Of a stretch of DNA of 64,000 nt, positions 1 through 7,828 are shown piece by piece. The translations under genes and the position numbers were made by a program. Source of the DNA: an uncultured Erythrobacter sp. (GTDB lineage: Bacteria; Pseudomonadota; Alphaproteobacteria; Sphingomonadales; Sphingomonadaceae); contig CANMMR010000006.1 of NCBI GenBank assembly GCA_947499095.1, forward strand, positions 62,001 through 126,000. The letters run 5' to 3'. Under the pieces are notes generated by a model. The model did no database searches, was not told the DNA's origin, and was given only the letters and a program-made list of their open reading frames with translations. Every line of letters starts with the position of its first letter. Positions within the stretch are counted from its first letter, which is position 1.

Positions 1-245
1 GCGAGGTGGTCGATATGTGCGGAAATCCGCCCGACATCTCGGCCGTCCCGTGTGGCGACGAACAACTGGTGGCTGGCGTGGCCGAAGAACGGGTTCTTGC
101 CCGGATCGACCAGCTCGAGCTGCTCCGAACGCAGTTGCGGCACGGCATGCGGTTCGCGCGCGGCGAAGGCGCGGCCGAGGTCGACGAAGCGGGCGCGCCC
201 TTGCTTGCCTTCGACCGGTTCGATCACTATTTCGCCTGCCGACAC
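1..245 (-). CDS. GNAT-like N-acetyltransferase family protein, N-terminal part (runs off left edge)
   Basis: The reverse strand has an open frame from a GTG at 243-245 to the window edge, about 81 codons. A GGGAG box lies 7 bases upstream of the GTG. The fragment contains V-D-P-x-K-N-P-F-F-x-H-A followed by a strand reading LFVATRDGRDVGRISAHID. That pattern resembles the start of an uncharacterised GNAT-fold family common in sphingomonads; this is recalled family knowledge, not a search. The acetyl-CoA site would lie beyond the edge, so the substrate is unknown. It is divergent from the desaturase at 407, sharing a region of about 160 bases. An in-frame TTG just before the GTG is an alternative start. 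Confidence 0.6.
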   Translation of the reverse strand, partial: MSAGEIVIEPVEGKQGRARFVDLGRAFAAREPHAVPQLRSEQLELVDPGKNPFFGHASHQLFVATRDGRDVGRISAHIDHL

Positions 246-406
246 CAAAATACTCCCGTTCAGCCTGCGTTAGCCCGTTGTGTGCTGAATGATCTTTGTC
301 AAGGAATGACCCCGCGGCCCCCGCGCACCGTCGATCACAATGATCGCAAGCGCCCGCTGTATTCCGCGCCCCTTTTGCGATAGGGGACCTCCAAGGAAAT
401 CGAGAG

Positions 407-1501
407 ATGAACGCCCACCAGCCCATGCCTTCCGACGATTTCGTCGCACGCCGCGATGCGGGCGCCGGCTGGCATGCGCAAATGCCGGACGACAAGGCGA
501 TGCTGCGCGCCGCGCGCGACCTGACCAAGGACATCGCCGAAGCGCGGCCCGCGATTTACTGGCCCGACATGATCGGCTCCGCCCTGCTCGGCTACGTTGC
601 AATTGCGGCTGCGATACTGGTCGACGGAGCGCTGGCGAAGATCGCTTTCGGCATCGTCGGTGCGCTCGCCTTCTACCGCGCGCTGATGTTCATCCATGAG
701 CTCACGCATATTCACAAGAACGCGCTGCCGGGCTTTCGGCTGTGCTGGAACCTGCTGGTCGGCATCCCCCTGCTGGTGCCGTCTTTCATGTACGAAGGCG
801 TGCACACGCTGCACCACAAGCGTACGCAATACGGCACCGTCGAGGACCCGGAGTACCTGCCGCTTGCGCTGATGAAGCCGTGGAGCCTGCCGCTGTTCGT
901 GCTGGTTTCGCTGCTCGCGCCGATCGGGCTGATCGTGCGCTTCGGCCTACTCGTGCCGCTTGGTGCGATCTTTCCGCCGATCCGTAAATTCGTGTGGCAG
1001 CGCGCTTCCTCGCTCTCGATCAATCCCGAGTTCCGCCGCCGCCCGCCCGAAGGCGATATCTCGAAGCGTGTCTTCTGGCAGGAGCTGGGCGGCATGCTGT
1101 GGGCCTGGGCGCTGGTCGGCAGCGTGTTCTGGTTCGGCTGGGCACCGCTGCTGACTGCCGGAGCGATCCTTTCGGTGACGGCACTGCTGAACCAGTTGCG
1201 GACGCTCGTGGCGCATCTGTGGGAGAACGAGGGTGAGGCTATGACCGTCACCGCGCAATTCCTCGACAGCGTCAACGTGCCGCCGCCGGGCTATGCGGCG
1301 GAGATCTGGGCGCCGGTCGGGCTGCGCTACCACGCGCTGCACCACCTGATGCCTTCGATGCCCTATCACTCACTGCCCGAAGCGCACCGCCGTCTCGCCC
1401 GCGAACTTGGCACGAGTTCAACCTATCACGGGGCCAACCACAAGGGCATGGCGACGCTGGTGGGACGGATCGCGCGCAGCACGATGACGCCGCGCGGCTG
1501 A
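407..1501 (+). CDS. Membrane fatty acid desaturase
   Basis: This 364-residue protein has the three histidine boxes of membrane di-iron desaturases: HELTH near residue 103, HTLHHK near 136, and HALHHLMPSMPYH near 309. Hydrophobic stretches near residues 62-100, 120-130, 162-190 and 222-262 fit a multi-pass inner-membrane protein. The family inserts double bonds or hydroxyls into acyl chains or related lipids using O2; the exact substrate cannot be read here. ATG at 407 follows a GAGAG purine run. Its stop codon nearly touches the stop of the convergent GNAT gene. Confidence 0.85.
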   Translation: MNAHQPMPSDDFVARRDAGAGWHAQMPDDKAMLRAARDLTKDIAEARPAIYWPDMIGSALLGYVAIAAAILVDGALAKIAFGIVGALAFYRALMFIHELTHIHKNALPGFRLCWNLLVGIPLLVPSFMYEGVHTLHHKRTQYGTVEDPEYLPLALMKPWSLPLFVLVSLLAPIGLIVRFGLLVPLGAIFPPIRKFVWQRASSLSINPEFRRRPPEGDISKRVFWQELGGMLWAWALVGSVFWFGWAPLLTAGAILSVTALLNQLRTLVAHLWENEGEAMTVTAQFLDSVNVPPPGYAAEIWAPVGLRYHALHHLMPSMPYHSLPEAHRRLARELGTSSTYHGANHKGMATLVGRIARSTMTPRG

Positions 1502-1508
1502 TCAGCCG
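1495..1508. repeat. Perfect 14-bp palindrome across the two convergent stop codons
   Basis: CGGCTGATCAGCCG is a perfect inverted repeat that holds the TGA of the desaturase and, on the other strand, the TGA of the GNAT gene. It could form a short bidirectional hairpin at the convergence point. There is no T-run on either side, so calling it a terminator would be inference. Confidence 0.4.
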
Positions 1509-2020
1509 AGAAACCGGATCATTGCACAGCGCCGTTCGCGCGGCAGGCCCAAGTCGACGGCTTTCTCGAGAGATTCCGCCAGATGCGGGCGGCCATCGAA
1601 ATCCTGCAATTCTACGAAGCCGTGGCGCGCATAGAACGGCGCGTTCCAGGGGATGTCGATATATGTATTCAGCGTGATCGCTCGGAAGCGGGAGTTCGCT
1701 GCATCGATCGCCAATGCTTCCAGCAGCGTCGCCCCGATCCTGCAGCGCTGGTGCGTGCGCGCGACGCTGATTTCGGCTAAGTGCAGCTCACGCCTAATTG
1801 GGGCGGCGGCAGCGAAGCCGATCACCCGCTCGCCCTCGTAAGCTGTCAGGCAGTGGCCCTTGCGGATCAGGCGGCGGTAGTGATCGGCGCTTTCGGACGG
1901 CGGGACCGGAATACCCTCCAGCGAGGGTTCCTCGCGGAGGAGCTGGGCCGCATCTTCCTCGACCTCGTGGAAGCCGTCCGCATCCTCCGACTGCGCCAGC
2001 CGGATATGCCAGCCGCTCAT
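1502..2020 (-). CDS. GNAT family N-acetyltransferase
   Basis: This 172-residue protein has the GNAT core: a strand ELHLAEISVARTHQRCRIGATLLEALAIDAA holding the acetyl-CoA loop R-x-x-R-I-G-A near residue 100, then YARHGFVE near the C-terminus, the usual strand 5/helix 4 element. The acceptor substrate is unknown. ATG at 2018-2020 is preferred because it overlaps the lptG stop as ATGA, which implies translational coupling. The open frame continues further upstream, but only as a shadow of lptG. Confidence 0.8.
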   Translation of the reverse strand: MSGWHIRLAQSEDADGFHEVEEDAAQLLREEPSLEGIPVPPSESADHYRRLIRKGHCLTAYEGERVIGFAAAAPIRRELHLAEISVARTHQRCRIGATLLEALAIDAANSRFRAITLNTYIDIPWNAPFYARHGFVELQDFDGRPHLAESLEKAVDLGLPRERRCAMIRFLG

Positions 2021-3114
2021 TCCTCCGTCCGGACGAGCACCGTCTCGCCGATCAGGACGAACAGCAGGAACGGCGCCCAGGCGGCGAGGAAGGGCGGGTA
2101 GCCGCCGAAGCTGCCCATGGCGAGCGCGGCATTGTCGACCACGAAATAGGCAAAGCCCAGCGCCATACCGATGACGGCGCGCAGGAACAGCTGGCCGGAC
2201 CGGGCAAGGCCGAAGGCGGCCACCGCGCCGAGCAGCGGCATGAGGAAGGCAGACAGCGGCCCGGAAATCTTGTGCCACCACTTGGCGCGCAATTCTGCCG
2301 TACGTCGACCGGCTGTCTCATAAGCGTCGATGGAGTCCGACAATTCCCAAAAGGGCTGGGTCTCCGGATCGACCTTGGCAAGATCGATCTGCGCCGGTGT
2401 CAGACCTTCGCCGACCACCAGCGTATCGAGCTCTTCGGTCACCGCATTCTGCACACTGAAGCGCGTCGCATCGTCCAGCCGCCAGCCTGGGGCGGCATAG
2501 GTCGCGCGCTCGGCATCGACCTGCTCGAGGATCGTGCCGTCCGTATTGCGGTTGTACCATGTGACATCGGTCATCGCGATGTCGCTGCCGGAGCCGGTGA
2601 GGTTGGCCGCGCTCAGCACGCTCGTGCCGTCGGTGAGATAGACATTGGCGCGTACGTCCGTCTCTTGCGGAATGGCACCGTATTCGACCGCCTCCCACGC
2701 TTTGAGCGTGGAGGTTGACCGCGTAGTTATCTGCTCATTGAAAACGAAGCTCAGCAGCGAGACTATCCCTGCGGTAAGCAGCAGCGGCGCCAGCACCTGA
2801 TGCGCGGACAGCCCCGCCGCCTTCATCGCGATGACCTCGCTATTCTGGTTCAATGCGACCAGCGTGATCAGTGTCGCCAGCAGCACCGAATAGGGCAGGA
2901 AGCTCTGAATCAGCTGCGGTATCCTGAGGCCCGCATAGGTCAGGAGCTGGCCCTGGCCGTTGCCCTCGACGGCGAGGATCTTCCCGCTGTTTGACAGCAG
3001 GTCTAGCATCATCAGCACCAGCACCAGCATGAACAGCATGGCGAGGATGCGCACCACGAACAGCTTGGCGAGATAGACCGTCAGCGTCTTGGACGGGAAG
3101 AAATCGAATTGCAT
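2017..3114 (-). CDS. lptG: LPS export ABC transporter permease LptG
   Basis: This 365-residue YjgP/YjgQ-family permease has N-terminal membrane helices (residues about 15-35 and 55-75), a long periplasmic jellyroll region (about 125-255), and C-terminal helices that include LSAFLMPLLGAVAAFGLARSG. LptG pairs with LptF and the LptB ATPase to pull LPS from the inner membrane toward the LptA bridge. It lies 9 bases after lptF on the same strand, the usual lptF-lptG order. ATG at 3112-3114. Confidence 0.93.
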   Translation of the reverse strand: MQFDFFPSKTLTVYLAKLFVVRILAMLFMLVLVLMMLDLLSNSGKILAVEGNGQGQLLTYAGLRIPQLIQSFLPYSVLLATLITLVALNQNSEVIAMKAAGLSAHQVLAPLLLTAGIVSLLSFVFNEQITTRSTSTLKAWEAVEYGAIPQETDVRANVYLTDGTSVLSAANLTGSGSDIAMTDVTWYNRNTDGTILEQVDAERATYAAPGWRLDDATRFSVQNAVTEELDTLVVGEGLTPAQIDLAKVDPETQPFWELSDSIDAYETAGRRTAELRAKWWHKISGPLSAFLMPLLGAVAAFGLARSGQLFLRAVIGMALGFAYFVVDNAALAMGSFGGYPPFLAAWAPFLLFVLIGETVLVRTEE

Positions 3115-3123
3115 GCCCGCGCC

Positions 3124-4350
3124 CTATTCCGCCGGTTGCGCCACGAGGTCGGGCCGCGCCCGCCTGCGCCGGAACAGCTTGCCTAGTTTTTTCGACAGCT
3201 TGGCGAACCACACCTCCAGCGCGCCGATCGCCTGACCGCCCGGCACGAAGGCCACGCGGTAATACATCCAGCCGATCAGCGCGGCGAAGATGACGAAGGG
3301 GCCCCACAGCGCGATGATCGGGTCGATCCGCCCGAGGGCGGCCACGTCCTCTCCATACTGGTTCACCTTGTGGTAGCTCACCACCATGATGATCGAGAGG
3401 AACACGCCCAGCGCGCTGGTCGATCGCTTGGGCGGGATGCCCAGCGCCACCGCCAGCAGCGGCAGCATCAGCATCATCACCACTTCGACCAGCCGGAAAT
3501 TGAAACTCGCCTGGCTGGCATCGCGCTGGGCTTCGCTGGCATTGTCGCTCCAGCCGACGCGAAGCAGTTCGGGCAGGATATACTCGCGCTCCGCATCGCC
3601 GCGGTCGCGGAACGCCTCGATCGCGGGCAGGTCGATCGGCAGATCGTGACGGGTAAAGGTGAGTACGCGCGGCGTTTGCTCGCCGGTGTCCTGCACGATC
3701 GTGCCGTCGGTCAGGCGCAGGATGATCGTGTCGGGATCGTCCGAGGTCGCCAGGAACGCGCCCTGCTTGGCGGAGATCGACAGGACCTGGTCGTTACTGT
3801 CGGACACACGCGCGAAGATGCCGTGCAGTTCGCGCCCCTCATCCTCGCTCCGCTCGATCCTGAGCGCCATGCGATCGGCGAGCGTGGTGAACTCGCCGAC
3901 CTTGATCGATGCCCCAAGCGCGCCAGAACGCAGATCGTATTCGAGCTGTTCGTAATAGTACCGGCTGATCGGCTGGACGTAGAACACCAGCGCCACATTC
4001 ACCGCTATCAGGATCGCAGTCAGGATATAGGGCACGCGCAGCAATCGCCCGTAGCCGAGGCCGACCGCGCGAAACACGTCGAGCTCGCTGGTCGTCGCGA
4101 GCTTCCGGAAGGCAAGCAGCACGCCAAGCAGCAGGCCGAGCGGAATGGCTAGACTGGCATATTCCGGAACCAGCGCGGCAAGCATCTTGAACACCACGCC
4201 GACGGGGCCGCCCTCGACCGAAACGAATTCGAACAGCCGCCCCATCTTTTCCAGCGTCAGCAACGACGCGGCGACGAAGAACACGCCGAGCATGGGCACG
4301 ATGACCAGCCGGAAAATGTAGCGGTCGATGGCGGGGATGAAATTCAGCAA
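3124..4350 (-). CDS. lptF: LPS export ABC transporter permease LptF
   Basis: This 408-residue permease of the YjgP/YjgQ family has an N-terminal helix RYIFRLVIVPMLGVFFVAA, a periplasmic domain of roughly 140-270, and a C-terminal helix group containing LPLLAVALGIPPKRS. It forms the LPS extraction complex with LptG and LptB. The likely start is TTG (4348-4350), since no ATG lies in the right place; an unusual start is therefore inferred. A Lys/Arg-rich tail (KLSKKLGKLFRRRR) probably faces the cytoplasm. It is divergent from the lipoprotein at 4480. Confidence 0.92.
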   Translation of the reverse strand: MLNFIPAIDRYIFRLVIVPMLGVFFVAASLLTLEKMGRLFEFVSVEGGPVGVVFKMLAALVPEYASLAIPLGLLLGVLLAFRKLATTSELDVFRAVGLGYGRLLRVPYILTAILIAVNVALVFYVQPISRYYYEQLEYDLRSGALGASIKVGEFTTLADRMALRIERSEDEGRELHGIFARVSDSNDQVLSISAKQGAFLATSDDPDTIILRLTDGTIVQDTGEQTPRVLTFTRHDLPIDLPAIEAFRDRGDAEREYILPELLRVGWSDNASEAQRDASQASFNFRLVEVVMMLMLPLLAVALGIPPKRSTSALGVFLSIIMVVSYHKVNQYGEDVAALGRIDPIIALWGPFVIFAALIGWMYYRVAFVPGGQAIGALEVWFAKLSKKLGKLFRRRRARPDLVAQPAE

Positions 4351-4479
4351 GGGTCGTGTGGCTCTCTACTCGCACCGGCCCTAGCGCGCTTTGCGCGGGA
4401 GGTCATGCCCCTTCTGCCTGCGTTCATGCGGGAGCCTGATTTGGGAGGTTACGTTGTTGCGGTAAAAGGAGTGGTTGCC

Positions 4480-5754
4480 ATGCGGTTGGTCTTTGCGTCG
4501 TGTCTGTTGCTTTCCGCCTGTGCCACCGTGCCCGATGGCGCCGTGCCAGAGGCTGCGATCCCTCCAACCGCCAACCTCGCAAGTCCGATGCCCAAGGGCG
4601 CCAGAGTAGAGCCGTCGGGCTATTTGACGATCCGTGACGTCCCGCCGACGGATATACCCGTGGAAGCCCCGCCAAGGCCCGACACACTCGACAGCTTCGC
4701 ACGCAAAACAGGGCTCGGCACGCCGGAGGAGCAGGCCCGCGCATGGGAAGCGGCCAATGGCGACGCGGCATTCCAGCATGAATTGCAGCGCCTGCGCGGT
4801 GTGCTGGAACAGCAGGAGGCGGACAACTTCGTATCGGTCCGCCTCGTCCGCGATCCTCAGGTGTCGGGAGAATTCGCGTTCCGGCGCGACGGACCGGCGA
4901 CGCTGGCGAAATACACGACCGATCCCGTCTTTCGCGCCGTGACCGTCGACACGGACCCAGTGGCCCTCGCCGAACTGCGAGCGCTGTGGGAAGAAAGGAT
5001 GCGCGAGAGAGACGCGGCGATCGGTCTGCTCGGTGCCAATGAGCGCGAGAACACGGTCGAAATATCCACCGGGCTGACCGAGCCCGATTTCCGCTCGATT
5101 GCGCGCAGCAAGGGCTGGGATCTGGCAGATTCGCGGCTCGACTTCACCTTTGCGCAACCGCGCCGTCCGGCGTTCGTCGATCCTGCGATCGCAAGCCACA
5201 TGCGCTTTTTCGCGCGCGAGAACGAAGCGGCCTCGATCCGCCTCACCGCTCTCGGCCAAGGCACGGTCGTGTTGCAGGACGGGTGCTTCCGGTTAGCCGA
5301 TGAAGGCAATCGGCCGCGTGGACAGCTTGTCATGTTCGGTCGGGATTCGCAGCTGGGCATCGACAGCGAAGGCTATCTGGCGGTCAGCGATTCCGGCGGC
5401 GGCGAGCGGCGATACCGCATCGGCGAACCGGGCGCATGGGGCGGGCCGAACGGGGTCGACGAAGACAGCGAAGACGTGCGCCGCTTGCGTGAAGCCTGCG
5501 GCAACGACCCGATCGTCAATATCGCCGAACCGCAGAGCCAGCGCCTGTTCGCCTCGCCCGACCCGCAATGGGTGCTCGACTATGCCTATACGAAGGACAT
5601 AACTTACGAGAAGGCGTGGGAGCGCGTGCGACGCTGCATCTCCGCACAGCTTGATCGCGGCCGCAGTGCGCTCGATGCGCGCGATCGCTGCATCCGGCAG
5701 TATAACGGCTGGGAGTACACCGGTGACGATTTGCCCCCTCCGCCGGGGCAGTAG
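4480..5754 (+). CDS. Predicted lipoprotein of unknown function
   Basis: This is a 424-residue protein. The start at ATG 4480 is chosen because an AAAAGGA box lies 9 bases upstream and because it gives a signal peptide, MRLVFASCLLLSAC, with lipobox LSA|C at Cys14. The longer frame from 4405 would bury this signal. The mature part is soluble and charged. Four or more cysteines lie in the C-terminal half (DGCFRL, EACGND, RRCI, DRCI), which fits an oxidised periplasmic domain. No known domain is recognised. Confidence 0.75.
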   Translation: MRLVFASCLLLSACATVPDGAVPEAAIPPTANLASPMPKGARVEPSGYLTIRDVPPTDIPVEAPPRPDTLDSFARKTGLGTPEEQARAWEAANGDAAFQHELQRLRGVLEQQEADNFVSVRLVRDPQVSGEFAFRRDGPATLAKYTTDPVFRAVTVDTDPVALAELRALWEERMRERDAAIGLLGANERENTVEISTGLTEPDFRSIARSKGWDLADSRLDFTFAQPRRPAFVDPAIASHMRFFARENEAASIRLTALGQGTVVLQDGCFRLADEGNRPRGQLVMFGRDSQLGIDSEGYLAVSDSGGGERRYRIGEPGAWGGPNGVDEDSEDVRRLREACGNDPIVNIAEPQSQRLFASPDPQWVLDYAYTKDITYEKAWERVRRCISAQLDRGRSALDARDRCIRQYNGWEYTGDDLPPPPGQ

Positions 5755-5761
5755 CACGCGT

Positions 5762-6145
5762 CTACCAGAAGCGGCTGCCGGGAATGCCCTTGAAAGGCCC
5801 GGCTTCGCGGCTCGTAATCCAACCGCCGTAGAAGCGGCCGGGTTGCGGCACGACCTGCTCGCCATCGACCAGAACCTCGTCGAAGGGCTCGGGATAGAAG
5901 GCGACATGCCCAGCAATGCCCGAAAAGGTCGGCGTCGGATCGGGATAGGACCAGCCGGCCGCCTCGATCCGCTCGCCGACGATCTCGACATCCCAGTATC
6001 GCGCTTGCCCTTTCCATTCGCAGAGCGAACGGCCGGGGTTGGGCGACAGGTGCTCCATCGCGATATCGGCCTGCGGGATGTGATAAGTCGGCGGGTGGCT
6101 CGTCTCGAGCGTCCGCCGTGCATCGCGCGTATCGGCCAGCGTCAC
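5762..6145 (-). CDS. DUF427 domain protein (start unclear)
   Basis: The protein carries DUF427 hallmarks: TLETSHPPTYHIPQADI, CEWKGQARYWDV and FYGGWITSREAGPFKG. The family's biochemical role is unknown. GTG at 6143-6145 is the only standard start in the frame. The frame stays open upstream, through a segment reading ESVWDYPRPAIAEL at about 6181-6222 that belongs to the conserved N-terminus of this family, back to an in-frame TGA inside clpS. Between that TGA and 6145 there is no ATG, GTG or TTG. Either a rare start (ATC or ATT) is used or the true start was lost. It lies downstream of clpS on the same strand. Confidence 0.75.
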   Translation of the reverse strand: MTLADTRDARRTLETSHPPTYHIPQADIAMEHLSPNPGRSLCEWKGQARYWDVEIVGERIEAAGWSYPDPTPTFSGIAGHVAFYPEPFDEVLVDGEQVVPQPGRFYGGWITSREAGPFKGIPGSRFW

Positions 6146-6272
6146 GCCCCGGTGGCGGATGACGATATGGCGGTTCGTGAGCTCGGCGATGGCGGGGCGG
6201 GGGTAGTCCCAGACGCTTTCCTGCCCGGGGCCGGGCGGATCGGGGTCCGGATGGCCGAATAGGGCGATCGGC

Positions 6273-6638
6273 TCAGGCCTTTTCCAGCGTGCACTGCAGC
6301 GGATGCTGGTTCTGGCGGGCGAAATCCATCACCTGGTTCACCTTGGTTTCGGCGACCTCGTAAGGGAAGATACCGCAAACGCCCACGCCCTTCTGGTGGA
6401 CATGCAGCATCACCCGTGTCGCCTCTTCCATGTCCATGCGGAAGAAACGCTTGAGGACGATCACCACGAACTCCATCGGCGTGTAATCGTCGTTCAGCAG
6501 CAGCACCTTGTACTGGCTCGGCTTCTTGGGCTTGGTCCGCGTCTTGGTGGCGACGCCGACCTGGCCTTCGCCGTCCTTCGCATCGTCGTCGTCGCCATCG
6601 GCGGCGCGGGCGGGAAAGGGAGGAAGGCGATCGATCAT
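6273..6638 (-). CDS. clpS: ATP-dependent Clp protease adaptor ClpS
   Basis: This 121-residue protein has the ClpS fold signature: [20 protein letters not shown], then VLKRFF, then [27 protein letters not shown]. The NDD and VM-HVH residues form the N-degron pocket. ClpS hands N-end-rule substrates to ClpAP. ATG at 6636-6638 is chosen; an in-frame TTG at 6668 would add ten residues. The N-terminal 30 residues are acidic and disordered ([12 protein letters not shown]). Confidence 0.93.
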   Translation of the reverse strand: MIDRLPPFPARAADGDDDDAKDGEGQVGVATKTRTKPKKPSQYKVLLLNDDYTPMEFVVIVLKRFFRMDMEEATRVMLHVHQKGVGVCGIFPYEVAETKVNQVMDFARQNQHPLQCTLEKA

Positions 6639-6756
6639 TGCAGGCCCATTATCGTAACGCTTTGCCAAATCGCAAGGCGGACGAGCGTTTCACACCATGT
6701 TTCGGGTCAAGAAAACGCTGAAATGCTGCGCCCCGCGGTCGAAAATCGATGAAGCG

Positions 6757-6793
6757 AAAAAAATGGGCCGAATGGCGCGATGCCATCCGGCCC
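6757..6793 (-). terminator. Rho-independent terminator of the phasin gene
   Basis: On the reverse strand the phasin gene is followed, about 70 bases past its stop, by a strong hairpin. Its arms are GGGCCGGATGGC and GCCATTCGGCCC, and it ends in a run of seven T. This closes the phasin transcript before clpS. Confidence 0.85.
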
Positions 6794-6860
6794 GGGTGTC
6801 CAATCGCCGGGCGGGGGAGAGAGGAGAGAGTGCCCGGCGGATTGAAGCTGGTAATTTCGC

Positions 6861-7721
6861 TTAGGCGGCCTTGCGGACCTTTTCGGCGGCGAGGCTCATG
6901 CGGTTCGAAACCGGTGCGAAGGCTTCGTTGGCGAGCTTCAGCATGGCTTCGGTGTTCTTCGAGGTGGTCGAAACCATCGCGTCGAAGTTGCGGCGCATGA
7001 TTTCGCCCTGCAACTGGAACAGCTCGGTCGGCGACTTCACGGCAGCCATCTTCTTGACGTCGGCCTGGACGGTCTCGGCAGCGGTCTTCGCTTCCTCGAC
7101 ATAGATGCGGCCCATGTCCTGCATGCCCGAAGCGAGGATCTTGCCGCTTTCCACGAGAGCTTCGAAATTGCCCTTCTGGAATTCTACGGTGTCCTTGGTC
7201 AGTTCGGTGCCCTTGTCGTAGGCAGCCTTGGCGCGCGTCTGCATGTCGGCAGCAACTTCCTTGGCCTTGGCGGTGTAGTCGGTGGTCTTGGCGTTCTTGG
7301 CAGTGGCCATGATGTTTTCCTTCAGCTTGGAAATCGGGGTGATGTTGGTGGTGGCCGCTTTCTTGCGAGCGGCGGTAGTCTTCGCGGCGACCGGCTTTTT
7401 AGCCGGGGCCTTCTTCTTCGCGACGGTCTTGGCGGCAGCCTTCTTCGGCCTGGCCTTTTTCGGTGTGGCCTTCTTGGCAGCGACCTTCTTGCCAGAAACC
7501 TTGTTAGCTTGGGCCTTTTCCGGCGCTGCCGGCTCTGCAGGCGCAGCGACTGCTTCGGCAATCTTGTCGGTCTTTACCGGAGCAGTCGTGCCCGCTTCGA
7601 CAGCCTTCTCGACGGTCTTCGCGCTCACGCTCGCCTTGGCGGCGTCGGCGGTCTTCTTTTCCGCAGCCTCGGCGAAAGCCTTCTCGGCGGCGGCATCGAT
7701 TTTGCTCTGGCTGTCAGCCAT
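6861..7721 (-). CDS. phaP: Phasin with a histone-like Lys/Ala-rich N-terminal extension
   Basis: This is a 286-residue protein. Residues about 76-121 are Lys/Ala/Pro-rich (KKATPKKARPKKAAAK), like histone H1 or PhaF tails. Residues about 140-286 form a helical phasin domain (MQTRAKAAYDKGTELTKDTVEFQKGNFEALVESGK). Phasins coat PHA granules; a basic tail suggests additional DNA binding, as known for PhaF. ATG at 7719-7721 follows CGAGG. A second ATG at 7308-7310 has its own AAGGA box and would give a 149-residue canonical phasin. PhaR-like operators lie upstream, phaC is its upstream neighbour, and a terminator follows. Confidence 0.85.
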   Translation of the reverse strand: MADSQSKIDAAAEKAFAEAAEKKTADAAKASVSAKTVEKAVEAGTTAPVKTDKIAEAVAAPAEPAAPEKAQANKVSGKKVAAKKATPKKARPKKAAAKTVAKKKAPAKKPVAAKTTAARKKAATTNITPISKLKENIMATAKNAKTTDYTAKAKEVAADMQTRAKAAYDKGTELTKDTVEFQKGNFEALVESGKILASGMQDMGRIYVEEAKTAAETVQADVKKMAAVKSPTELFQLQGEIMRRNFDAMVSTTSKNTEAMLKLANEAFAPVSNRMSLAAEKVRKAA

Positions 7722-7735
7722 GGGAACCTCGCTTT

Positions 7736-7798
7736 TGTTGCAGTGCACAAAATAGGCATTGCAGGTGCGAAGTCAAGCGCTTTTTGTGCAGTGCACAA
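7736..7798. promoter_or_regulatory. Paired PhaR-like operator dyads upstream of the phasin
   Basis: TTGTGCAGTGCACAA at 7784-7798 is a perfect dyad with one central base. A one-mismatch copy lies at 7736-7750, and both share the 12-mer TGCAGTGCACAA at a 48-base offset. A weaker half site (TGCAGGTGC) sits between them at about 7760. PhaR in alphaproteobacteria represses phasin genes by binding TGC/GCA-rich dyads, so PhaR is the likely binder; that identity is inference. Confidence 0.6.
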
Positions 7799-7828
7799 TA
7801 AGCCGCGATAAGGCGTTATTTCAGCGAC

